This document shows positions 30,458 through 38,212 of a stretch of DNA of 64,000 nucleotides, in pieces (position 1 is the first letter of the stretch; every line of letters begins with the position of its first letter). The notes below the pieces were generated by a model. That model was not told the origin of the DNA, ran no database searches, and was given only the letters and a program-made list of their open reading frames with translations. The stretch covers positions 372,001 to 436,000 of the forward strand of contig NZ_CP017580.1 in NCBI RefSeq assembly GCF_001806325.1. Reading direction: 5' to 3'. The stretch is from Curtobacterium sp. BH-2-1-1 (GTDB lineage: Bacteria; Actinomycetota; Actinomycetes; Actinomycetales; Microbacteriaceae). A program made the position numbers and the translations under genes.

Positions 30458-31665
30458 GCGCGTGCTCCGACGGTCTCGGCGCTGTCGCCCTGGAGGCGCG
30501 GCTCGGCCCCGGTGGGCAGGGTCAGCTCCGGCAGGTCGATGCGTCGTCCTTCGGAGCTCGAGCGCAGACCGGCCTCCGCGAGCGCCACGCCGCGGGCACC
30601 GGACAGCAGGTCGTAGGGGTGCGGGCGGCCGGCCACGAGGTCGCGCAGGAAGTCCTCCCACTGCGCGCGGAAGCCGTTGCCGAACACCTCGTTGTCGGGG
30701 ACCTCGAGCCACTGCGCCCTGTAGTCGCGGTCGTCCCGCAGGTCGGGGTTCCACACCGGCTTCGGCGTCGCCGTCCGCGGCTGGATCCGACAGCCGAACA
30801 GTCCCGCGACGGCGCTGCCGTCGGTGCCGTCGACCTGGAACTCGACGAGCTCGTCACGGTCGACCCGGACCGCCCACGACGAGTTGATCTGCGCCGTGAT
30901 GCCGCCGGCGAGGTCGAACACGCCGTAGGCCGCGTCGTCCGCGGTCGCCGCGTACCCGGCCCCCTGCTCGTCGGTGCGCTCGTCGATGTGCGTGACCGCG
31001 CGGGCGTACACCGACTCCACGCGGCCGAACAGCTGCTCGAGGACGTAGTTCCAGTGCGGGAACATGTCGACGACGATGCCGCCGCCGTCCTCGCGGCGGT
31101 AGTTCCAGCTCGGCCGCTGCGCGGTCTGCCAGTCCCCCTCGAACACCCAGTATCCGAACTCGCCGCGGACGGAGAGGATCCGGCCGAAGAACCCGGAGTC
31201 GAGGAGCCGGCGGAGCTTCCGGAGGCCGGGCAGGTAGAGCTTGTCGTGCACGACGCCGTTCGGCACGCCGGCGTCGGCGGCGAGGCGGGCGAGCTCGAGC
31301 GCCTCCTCGGATGTCTCCGCCGTGGGCTTCTCGGTGTAGACGGCCTTGCCGGCGGCGATCGCCTTCCGCAGGGCGTCGGCGCGGGCGCTCGTCACGGCGA
31401 AGTCGGCGAAGACGTCCCAGCGGGGATCGGCGAGGGCGGCGTCGAGGTCGGTCGTCCAGTGCGCGAGGCCGTGCCGGGTGGCGATCTCCTCGAGCTTCGC
31501 GGCGTTCCGGCCAACGAGGATCGGTTCGACCTGCAGCCTCGTGCCGTCCGGGAGCGGGAGCCCGCCGTCGTCGCGGATGGCCAGGATCGACCGCACGAGG
31601 TGCTGGCGGTAGCCCATGCGTCCGGTGACGCCGTTCATGATGATGCCGATGGTGCGCGTGGTCAA
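30454..31665 (-). CDS. Gfo/Idh/MocA-family sugar dehydrogenase
   Basis: 403 residues. The N-terminal Rossmann domain starts TIGIIMNGVTGRMGYRQHL; the expected EKP motif is at YTEKPTAET, and the C-terminal domain carries a candidate catalytic lysine/histidine pair (GVVHDKLYLPG). These enzymes oxidise a ring hydroxyl (often C1 or C3) of a sugar or glycoside with NAD(P)+. The start is TTG 31665, with GGGAG 6 nt upstream; an in-frame ATG 12 codons earlier lacks a ribosome site. It is first of the triad and lies downstream of a LacI-type operator at 31708. Confidence 0.87.
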   Translation of the reverse strand: MTTRTIGIIMNGVTGRMGYRQHLVRSILAIRDDGGLPLPDGTRLQVEPILVGRNAAKLEEIATRHGLAHWTTDLDAALADPRWDVFADFAVTSARADALRKAIAAGKAVYTEKPTAETSEEALELARLAADAGVPNGVVHDKLYLPGLRKLRRLLDSGFFGRILSVRGEFGYWVFEGDWQTAQRPSWNYRREDGGGIVVDMFPHWNYVLEQLFGRVESVYARAVTHIDERTDEQGAGYAATADDAAYGVFDLAGGITAQINSSWAVRVDRDELVEFQVDGTDGSAVAGLFGCRIQPRTATPKPVWNPDLRDDRDYRAQWLEVPDNEVFGNGFRAQWEDFLRDLVAGRPHPYDLLSGARGVALAEAGLRSSSEGRRIDLPELTLPTGAEPRLQGDSAETVGARA

Positions 31666-31707
31666 CGCGTGCTCCCTTGCTCGCTGTGGCCCGCTCGCCA
31701 CCGCGGT

Positions 31708-31722
31708 GGAAAGCGCTTGCCG
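31708..31722. promoter_or_regulatory. LacI-type operator upstream of the minus-strand triad
   Basis: GGAAAGCGCTTGCC, centred on the palindrome AAGCGCTT, the typical LacI/CcpA-like half-site arrangement. The same 14 bases recur at 33161. It lies about 43 bp before the TTG start of the dehydrogenase. Confidence 0.75.
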
Positions 31723-31775
31723 GAACCGTACACCACGGCCCGTGCCGACCGCACGCGCGTGTTCGGGTGTGTGCG

Positions 31776-31850
31776 TTCGGGGCCGGGCGTGCGGCGCGGG
31801 GGCGTGGGGGGGGGCGTGCGGGGCGCGGGCCTGGGGCGTGGGCGCCCCGT
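31776..31850 (+). other. G-run tract in the dehydrogenase-lacI interval
   Basis: This intergenic stretch has many runs of three to nine G on the plus strand, and another lies at 31921-31980. Together with the family A palindrome between them they fill the 319-bp interval 31666-31984. No gene is supported. It is a candidate for G-quadruplex formation. Confidence 0.45.
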
Positions 31851-31853
31851 GCC

Positions 31854-31913
31854 ACTTCGTGAGCAGGAATGGTCGGGTCGCGCCACGGCACCCGACCGTT
31901 TCTGCTCACGATC
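31854..31913 (+). repeat. Dispersed intergenic palindrome, family A, copy 3
   Basis: Arms GTGAGCAGGAATGGTCGGGT (31859-31878) and complement (31890-31909) match at 18 of 20 positions. The flanks ACTTC and GATC are the same as in the other copies. Confidence 0.85.
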
Positions 31914-31984
31914 CGGCCGACGGGGATGGGCCCGGGGGCGGGGACCGGCCCGGGCGCGGGGACGGGCGCGGGGCGCCCGGCCCG

Positions 31985-33025
31985 CTAGCGCGCCGTGCTC
32001 GCGCGCAGCACGACCTCGCCGTCGATGGCGCCGTCCGCCTCGAGCCCGAGGGCCCGCCGCACCGCCCGCTCCCCGATCTCCTCGAGGGGCAACCGCACCG
32101 TGCTCAGCGCCGGCACGACGTCGGCGAGCATCCGCACGTCGTCGAACCCCGCGACCCCGACGTCCACCCCCGGGACGAGCCCGCGCTCCCGGATCGCCGC
32201 GACCGCCCCCACCGCCATGAGGTCCGTGACCGCGAACACGCACCGCGGCAACGCCCCCGAGCCCGCCGCAGCCCGGTCGAGCAGCGACACCATCGCCCGG
32301 TACCCGCCGTCCCGCGTGAACTCCGACGGCACCACGGCGTCGTCAGGCACCCGGATCCCGTGGGCGGCGAGGCCCGCGACGAAGCCCTCGTAGCGCGCGT
32401 GCGCGGTGGCGAGCGACGGATCGCCGGCGAGCACCGCGAACGAGTCGTGCCCCTGTTCCACCAGGGCCCCGGCGAGCGCCGCAGCACCGCTGAGGTTCCG
32501 GATCACGAGTGGTTGCACTCCCGACACACCTGCCACGGCGCCGTCGAGGTCGGACACGAGCGCCGACACCCCCGCGCCGGCCGCGACGAGTCCGGAGACG
32601 GCCGACGCCAGCTCGGCGCCACCACCGAGGCGACGGCTCACCGCGAGCACCACGGCCCGCGGCCGGAGCCCCGCGACGACGCCGAGGACGGCCGCCTCGC
32701 GCGACGGGTCCCCTCCCGTCGACGTGATCGTGACGACGAGCCCGGCGTCGTCGGCGGCGCGGATGGCCCCGGCGGCGATGGCCGCGAAGTACGGATCGGC
32801 GATGTCGCCCACGACGAGCGCGAGCGTCGTGGTGGTCCCGCGGGCGACCGCCTGGGCCTGCACGTTGGCGGTGTACCGGAGCTCCTGGGCCGCGGCGTGG
32901 ACGCGGTCGACCGACTCCTGCCGGACCTTCCGCACGCTGCCGTTGAGCGCGCGCGACGCGGTCGCGAGCGAGACGCCTGCCCGCGCAGCCACGTCGGCCA
33001 GGGTGACCGAGCTCCGTTCGGGCAT
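31985..33025 (-). CDS. LacI-family transcriptional regulator
   Basis: 346 residues. The N-terminal HTH (VTLADVAARAGVSLATASRALNG) and hinge helix are followed by a periplasmic-binding-protein-like sugar domain (LALVVGDIADPYFA, VAGFDDVRMLADVVPALSTVRLP). It is encoded between two sugar gene blocks, each with the operator GGAAAGCGCTTGCC, so it most likely represses both and is released by a sugar derivative. ATG 33025 is preceded by GGAGG within TGGAGGCGCGACATG. A longer frame upstream has no ribosome site. Confidence 0.9.
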   Translation of the reverse strand: MPERSSVTLADVAARAGVSLATASRALNGSVRKVRQESVDRVHAAAQELRYTANVQAQAVARGTTTTLALVVGDIADPYFAAIAAGAIRAADDAGLVVTITSTGGDPSREAAVLGVVAGLRPRAVVLAVSRRLGGGAELASAVSGLVAAGAGVSALVSDLDGAVAGVSGVQPLVIRNLSGAAALAGALVEQGHDSFAVLAGDPSLATAHARYEGFVAGLAAHGIRVPDDAVVPSEFTRDGGYRAMVSLLDRAAAGSGALPRCVFAVTDLMAVGAVAAIRERGLVPGVDVGVAGFDDVRMLADVVPALSTVRLPLEEIGERAVRRALGLEADGAIDGEVVLRASTAR

Positions 33026-33160
33026 GTCGCGCCTCCAGTCCGTCGGCTCCGCGCTGTGTGGCGAGGGCTGTCTGTGGCGAGGATAGCGATTTCCCGCCCG
33101 CCGGGGCGGAGCCGCGGCAACGGATCGAGCCGTCACGTCACAATGTCCAAACATTCTGCA

Positions 33161-33199
33161 GGAAAGCGCTTGCCAGAATCACCGGGCGTCGTGTAGACC
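33161..33199 (+). promoter_or_regulatory. LacI-type operator and promoter of the sugar ABC operon
   Basis: The operator GGAAAGCGCTTGCC (33161-33174) overlaps TTGCCA (33170-33175), a fair -35 box. An 18-nt spacer follows, then TAGACC (33194-33199). This gives a transcript start near 33206 and a leader of about 68 nt. The overlap implies repression by the LacI protein. Confidence 0.7.
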
Positions 33200-33273
33200 T
33201 TGTCTCCTCGGCCGAGACACCCCGAACGCTCGCCCACGGCAGACGCCAGTGGTCCCGAACGAAAGCAGTGACG

Positions 33274-34557
33274 ATGAAGTCATCCAAGAAGATGCTCGCG
33301 CTCGCCGGCGGCATCGCCGCACTGGCGCTCCTGAGCGGCTGCGCCTCCGGCAGCGGTTCCGGCGACGGCGGCAAGGTCGACCAGCTGACCTTCTGGCTCT
33401 CCACGTCGACGGCGCAGGAGAAGGGCTACCAGGACCTCGCGACCGACTACGAGAAGAAGACCGGCGTCACGGTCAAGATCGTGAACCTGCCGTACGACGG
33501 GCTGCAGACGAAGCTCCGCGAGTCGGCGCAGGCGAACTCGCTGCCCGACGTCGTGCGAGCCGCGGGCATCGACCCGATCTGGACCGGCAAGACCGTCGAC
33601 CTGGCCTCGATCGTGGACGACGACGCGAACAAGATCGACAAGGACATCATCGCGAAGGACGACGACGGCAAGGTCACCTCGATCCCGTCCGACGTCACCG
33701 CGGCGGGCCTGTTCGTGAACAAGTCGCTGTTCGACAAGGCCGGCATCGCCTACCCGACGGACCCCGCGAAGGCCTGGACCTGGGACGAGTTCCTGCAGGC
33801 CGCCGACCAGGTGAAGGCGAAGACCGGCGCGAAGTACGACCTGGTGTTCGACTCCTCGCCGTCCCGCCTGCGCGCCTACATGTTCACCAAGGGCACCGAC
33901 TTCATGCAGCAGGAGAAGGACGGCTCCTTCCCGACCGACGCGAAGACCGTCTCGGCGCTGCAGGACTTCGCCGACATGAACGACGACTCCACGATGCCGA
34001 AGTCGGTGTGGACGAGCGGGCAGGATCCGAACGCCCTGTTCAAGAGCGGCCAGGTCGTCGCCTACTTCTCGGGCGTCTGGCAGTCGTCGGACTTCGCGTC
34101 GAACATCACCGACTTCGACTGGGCCAGCGCCGCGACCCCGGCTGACCCGACGCACGCCACCGAGATCAACTACGGCGGCAACATCGTCGGCTTCGAGAAC
34201 TCGGACGCCCGCGGGACCGCGGCGAAGAAGTTCATCGACTACATGTACGAGCCGACGAACTACGCCAAGCTCGTGACGACGAACGGCTTCCTGCCGGTGG
34301 AGTCCGGGCTGGACATCAGCTACCCGTTCGAGTCGCAGGCCGCCAAGGACTCCTTCGCGCTCTACCAGAAGGAGATCGACGCGGCGGACCCGATCTCGAG
34401 CTCCTACGCCAAGGAGAGCGCGAAGTGGGCGGTCGAGGGCAAGGAACTCGGCACCGACCCCACCACCGCCGAGGTCGGCAAGCTCATCAACGGGCAGCAG
34501 TCGGCCAAGAAGACCCTCGAGACGATCACGAAGTACTACGAAGAGCACGTCGGATGA
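33274..34557 (+). CDS. ABC sugar importer, solute-binding lipoprotein
   Basis: 427 residues with a lipoprotein signal ending in the lipobox LLSGC (near residues 19-23). The rest is a family 1 extracellular solute-binding protein (DQLTFWLSTSTAQEKGYQDL, later VAYFSGVWQ and YGGNIVGFENS). It is membrane-anchored and captures a sugar for the two permeases downstream. No ATPase gene is present, so it probably uses a shared MsiK-type ATPase, as is common in Actinobacteria. The substrate is not readable. Confidence 0.92.
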   Translation: MKSSKKMLALAGGIAALALLSGCASGSGSGDGGKVDQLTFWLSTSTAQEKGYQDLATDYEKKTGVTVKIVNLPYDGLQTKLRESAQANSLPDVVRAAGIDPIWTGKTVDLASIVDDDANKIDKDIIAKDDDGKVTSIPSDVTAAGLFVNKSLFDKAGIAYPTDPAKAWTWDEFLQAADQVKAKTGAKYDLVFDSSPSRLRAYMFTKGTDFMQQEKDGSFPTDAKTVSALQDFADMNDDSTMPKSVWTSGQDPNALFKSGQVVAYFSGVWQSSDFASNITDFDWASAATPADPTHATEINYGGNIVGFENSDARGTAAKKFIDYMYEPTNYAKLVTTNGFLPVESGLDISYPFESQAAKDSFALYQKEIDAADPISSSYAKESAKWAVEGKELGTDPTTAEVGKLINGQQSAKKTLETITKYYEEHVG

Positions 34558-34635
34558 CGGATCGGGGTCGGGTGCACGCACCCGACCCCGACGCCGTCCC
34601 CCCGAGCAACACCGCGACGAACGAAGAGGATCATC

Positions 34636-35610
34636 GTGAGCATCCCCACCGCAGCCGGCGACGTGCAGACCGCCGTGCCCACCCCGGTGCCGCCCCGCCG
34701 GCCCGGCGCCGCGAAGACGGCGAAGCGCCGCCGCTCCGGCGTCAGCAAGCCCGTCCTCGCCCCGATCCTCTTCGTCAGCGTCAACGCGGTGCTGTTCGTC
34801 GTGTTCTTCGTGTGGCCCGCGGTCATCGGCCTCGGCTACTCGTTCACCGACTACAACGGTGTCGTCGCCCCGAAGTTCATCGGGCTCGAGAACTACTTCG
34901 AGCTGTTCGCCGACGACACCTTCTACGCGGCACTCCTCCGGACGTTCCTCTACGCGATCGTGGCGGTACCGCTCGGCTTCGTGCTCTCCCTGTCCATGGC
35001 GCTCATGCTCACGAGCCCCGCGGCGAAGGGCCGGAGCGTCGCCCGCATCGTCTTCTTCGTGCCGTGGCTCATCTCGCCGATCGTGACCGGCGTCATCTGG
35101 CGGTGGATGTTCGGCGAGAACTTCGGGCTCGCGAACTTCGTCATCGAGTCCTTCGGCGGCAAGGCCGTCCCGTGGCAGTCGAACGCGGACCTGTCGCTGC
35201 TCGTCGTGGTGTTCGCCACCGCGTGGGCCGGAGCCGCCTTCAACATGCTGCTGTTCGTGGCCGCGATCCGGAACGTGCCGCAGTCCTACTACGAGGCGGC
35301 GTCCCTCGACGGCGCCGGCGCCTGGCACCAGTTCCGCTACATCACGCTGCCGAGCATCGCACCGACGTCGTTCATCGTGGTCCTGCTGTCGTCGCTCGGC
35401 GCCTTCAAGGAGTTCGCGACGATCCAGGCACTCAACGGCGGCGGTCCCGGCACCGACAACAACCTGCTCGTGCAGTACATCTACACGAACGGGTTCCAGA
35501 ACGCCCACATCGGCTACGCGAGCGCGGCGTCGATGGTCCTCATGCTCATCCTCATGGCCATCGCGCTCATCCAGCTGGCCGTGAACCGTCGGACGGAGGC
35601 CCGCCGATGA
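34636..35610 (+). CDS. ABC sugar permease, MalF/UgpA type
   Basis: 324 residues with six membrane spans. The EAA loop (EAASLDGAGAWHQFRYITLP) contacts the ATPase. It starts at GTG 34636 with AGAGGA upstream and overlaps the second permease by 4 bp. It is 78 bp after the binding-protein gene. Confidence 0.92.
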   Translation: MSIPTAAGDVQTAVPTPVPPRRPGAAKTAKRRRSGVSKPVLAPILFVSVNAVLFVVFFVWPAVIGLGYSFTDYNGVVAPKFIGLENYFELFADDTFYAALLRTFLYAIVAVPLGFVLSLSMALMLTSPAAKGRSVARIVFFVPWLISPIVTGVIWRWMFGENFGLANFVIESFGGKAVPWQSNADLSLLVVVFATAWAGAAFNMLLFVAAIRNVPQSYYEAASLDGAGAWHQFRYITLPSIAPTSFIVVLLSSLGAFKEFATIQALNGGGPGTDNNLLVQYIYTNGFQNAHIGYASAASMVLMLILMAIALIQLAVNRRTEARR

Positions 35611-36521
35611 CCGCCACCCTGCCCAGCGCCTCCGGCGCACCCGCGACCGACGTCACGTCGGGGACCACCAGGAACACGACCAGGAACAAGCGCCTCGACG
35701 GCCCGCCCCGCCCCAGGGCCATCGCCGCCACCGCCCTGCTCTGGGTCTTCATCATCGCGTTCGGCTTCCCCGTGCTCTGGTTCGTCCTGAGCGCGTTCAA
35801 GCCCGGCGGCGAGCTGTTCTCCTACCCGCTCACCCTGTTCCCGAAGACGTGGTCGGTCAGCGGCTTCACGGAGGCCTGGGCGAGCTACGACTTCGCCCGC
35901 TACTTCGGCAACACCGTGATCGTCGCACTGGTCACCACCGTCCTCACCGTGCTGGCGAGCGCGGCGACGGGGTACGCGCTGGCGAAGTACGACAACAGGT
36001 GGCTCAAGGTCTTCTTCGTCTGCATCCTCGCGACGACGATGCTCCCGACCGAGGTCATCCTCGCGCCGACGTTCATCGTGATCCGCGACCTCGGCATGTA
36101 CGACTCGCTCGCCGGCATCATCGTGCCGTCGGTCATCACCGCGACCGGCATCTTCATGTTCCGGCAGTTCTTCCTCACCGTGCCGGACGACCTCGTCGAG
36201 GCCGCCCGCATCGACGGCGCGAGCGAGTTCGGCATCTTCTGGCGGATCATGCTGCCGATCTCCCGCCCGATCATGCTGACGCTCGCGATCTTCTCGTTCC
36301 AGTGGCGGTGGAACGACTACATCTGGCCGCTGCTCGTCCTCAACGACCCGCACCAGTTCACGATCCAGATCGCGCTGCAGAGCATCGTCGGCGCGGAGAA
36401 CGTCAACTGGACGGTCCTGCTCGGCGCGTCGGTGATCTCGATCATCCCGCTCGTCCTCATCTACCTGGTCTTCCAGAAGTACGTGAACGGCGCGGACCTC
36501 AACGCGGGCCTCAAGGACTGA
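35607..36521 (+). CDS. ABC sugar permease, MalG/UgpE type
   Basis: 304 residues and six membrane spans, with the EAA loop EAARIDGASEFGIFWRIMLP. The N-terminal tail is Thr/Arg-rich. It pairs with the preceding permease; the next gene's ATG shares one base with its stop (TGATG). Confidence 0.92.
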   Translation: MTATLPSASGAPATDVTSGTTRNTTRNKRLDGPPRPRAIAATALLWVFIIAFGFPVLWFVLSAFKPGGELFSYPLTLFPKTWSVSGFTEAWASYDFARYFGNTVIVALVTTVLTVLASAATGYALAKYDNRWLKVFFVCILATTMLPTEVILAPTFIVIRDLGMYDSLAGIIVPSVITATGIFMFRQFFLTVPDDLVEAARIDGASEFGIFWRIMLPISRPIMLTLAIFSFQWRWNDYIWPLLVLNDPHQFTIQIALQSIVGAENVNWTVLLGASVISIIPLVLIYLVFQKYVNGADLNAGLKD

Positions 36522-38212
36522 TGGGCTTCCTCGACCTCGCCGGCACCGCGGCCGACGCCGACGCGGCCCGGCTCCGGCAGGCCACCGACGCCCCGGAGAC
36601 GCTGCAGCACCGCGAACTCATGGCGCGCGCCCTCACCCTGGTCGGCGCGTGGGTCCGGAACGAGCGGACGGGAGGCGCGGCTCGCCCCACCGACGACGAC
36701 CTCGCCACCGCGCACGGCTGGGTCCGGCACCTCGCCACCCGGCAGTCCCCCGGCGGCACGTTCGTCGGCGGCGACAACGTGCTCTCCCCACCCGACTCCG
36801 CGTTCACGGTGAACGACGTGTGCGACGCGCTCGAGCTCCTCGCGCCGTACCGTGCGACCGTGCCGACGGCCGCGGCGCTGGCCGACGACCTCGACGAGAT
36901 CGTGCACCGCGCGACCCCGGCGTTGCTGACGGGTGGCGTGCACACCCCGAACCACCGGTGGGAGATCGCGGCCGCACTCGCCCGCGTCCACCGGCTCCAC
37001 CCCGACCCGGCCCTCGTCGAGCGGATCGACGAGTGGCTCGCCGAGGGACCGGACATCGACGCCGACGGCCTGTGGTCCGAGCGCAGCCCGAACTACGCCG
37101 CGGCGGTCTCGTGCCCGTCCTTCCTCGTGCTGGCGTCGGTGCTGGGGCGACCCGAGCTGCTCGACCCGGTGCGCCGCTCGCTCGACGCGACACTCGCGCT
37201 GCTCCTGCCCGACGACACCGTCGAGACCGTGCAGTCCCGACGGCAGGACCAGTCGCGGCCGTTCGGGATCGGACCGTTCGCACCCCTGCTCTGGCACGTC
37301 GCGGTGCTCGACGGCCGAGCCGACCTCGCCGCCGTCGCCGCCCGGGCAGCGGTCGCCGACACCTGGCAGCCCGGCGCCGTGGCCGCACGGGCGATGACCG
37401 ACCCGGTGCTCGAGCGGCCGCTGCCGGCGGGCGCACCGCTCCCCCGGGGCACCTCGACGTTCCGGGCGGCACGGCTCGTCCACGTCCGCGAGGCCGACCG
37501 CGACGTCGTGCTCTTCGCCGGCTCGGACGTCCCGGCGGCAGGACACGTCCGCTCCGGGCTCGCGAACAGCCCGACGTTCCTGCGGGTACTCGCCGGCGCC
37601 GTCGTCCTCACCGACGTCCGGCTCTCGCGGGAGTTCTTCGGCCTCGGCCCGTTCCGCCCGACGAGGCTCGAGGACCTCGGCGCCGGCCGGTTCCGGCTGA
37701 CCGAACGCGTGTCGGCCGGCTACCACCAGCCGCTCGCACCCGAGCACCGGCTGGCCGACGGTGACTACGCGCTCGGCGACGAGGGGCGGTTCTCGGCGTC
37801 GATGGCGTTCGGCAGCCGGACCGCCGACGAGGTGGCGCTCACGACGACGGTCGACGTCGCCCTGACGGCCGACGCGGTCACGCTCGACATCGAGACCGCC
37901 GGGGCCGACGTCCCGTGGTCGCTCCAGCTGACGTTCCGCGACGGGGGTACGTTCTCCGGTGTGAGCACCGATGCCGCCACCGCCGAACGCGTCCTCCTCA
38001 CGGGGACCGCTTCGTACCGCGTCGGCACCGACACCGTGACGTTCGGGCCGGGCAACGGCTCCGGCCCCGGGCAACCCGCGTTCTACGCGCCCGGTCAGGA
38101 CTACGCGTTCCTCGGCGGGACGGACCGGCCGACGGGCTCGCACGTCCACGTCACCGGACGCGCGCCGGGCCGGACCCGTGTCGTGATCGGGACCCCGTCG
38201 GTGGGGTCGTGA
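36521..38212 (+). CDS. Heparinase/lyase-like alpha-toroid protein of unknown substrate
   Basis: 563 residues, no signal peptide, so cytoplasmic. Residues ~1-330 look like an alpha/alpha toroid (HTPNHRWEIAAALARVHRL, ERIDEWLAEGPDIDADGLWSERS, QSRRQDQSR). The last ~230 are a beta-sandwich. I recognise the NHRWE...ERS pattern from a widespread uncharacterised family often labelled heparinase II/III-like. The operon context (importer upstream, sugar oxidoreductase downstream) suggests an intracellular lyase or hydrolase acting on an imported oligosaccharide or uronide. Catalytic residues cannot be assigned with confidence. It overlaps the next gene by 4 bp. Confidence 0.65.
   Translation: MGFLDLAGTAADADAARLRQATDAPETLQHRELMARALTLVGAWVRNERTGGAARPTDDDLATAHGWVRHLATRQSPGGTFVGGDNVLSPPDSAFTVNDVCDALELLAPYRATVPTAAALADDLDEIVHRATPALLTGGVHTPNHRWEIAAALARVHRLHPDPALVERIDEWLAEGPDIDADGLWSERSPNYAAAVSCPSFLVLASVLGRPELLDPVRRSLDATLALLLPDDTVETVQSRRQDQSRPFGIGPFAPLLWHVAVLDGRADLAAVAARAAVADTWQPGAVAARAMTDPVLERPLPAGAPLPRGTSTFRAARLVHVREADRDVVLFAGSDVPAAGHVRSGLANSPTFLRVLAGAVVLTDVRLSREFFGLGPFRPTRLEDLGAGRFRLTERVSAGYHQPLAPEHRLADGDYALGDEGRFSASMAFGSRTADEVALTTTVDVALTADAVTLDIETAGADVPWSLQLTFRDGGTFSGVSTDAATAERVLLTGTASYRVGTDTVTFGPGNGSGPGQPAFYAPGQDYAFLGGTDRPTGSHVHVTGRAPGRTRVVIGTPSVGS

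Noticed and set aside
33280..35640. A 786-codon minus-strand frame opposite the sugar-binding protein and permease
   Set aside because: Composition is typical of antisense frames (Arg/His/Val/Asp-rich), while the plus strand holds a clear lipoprotein and permease with proper starts.
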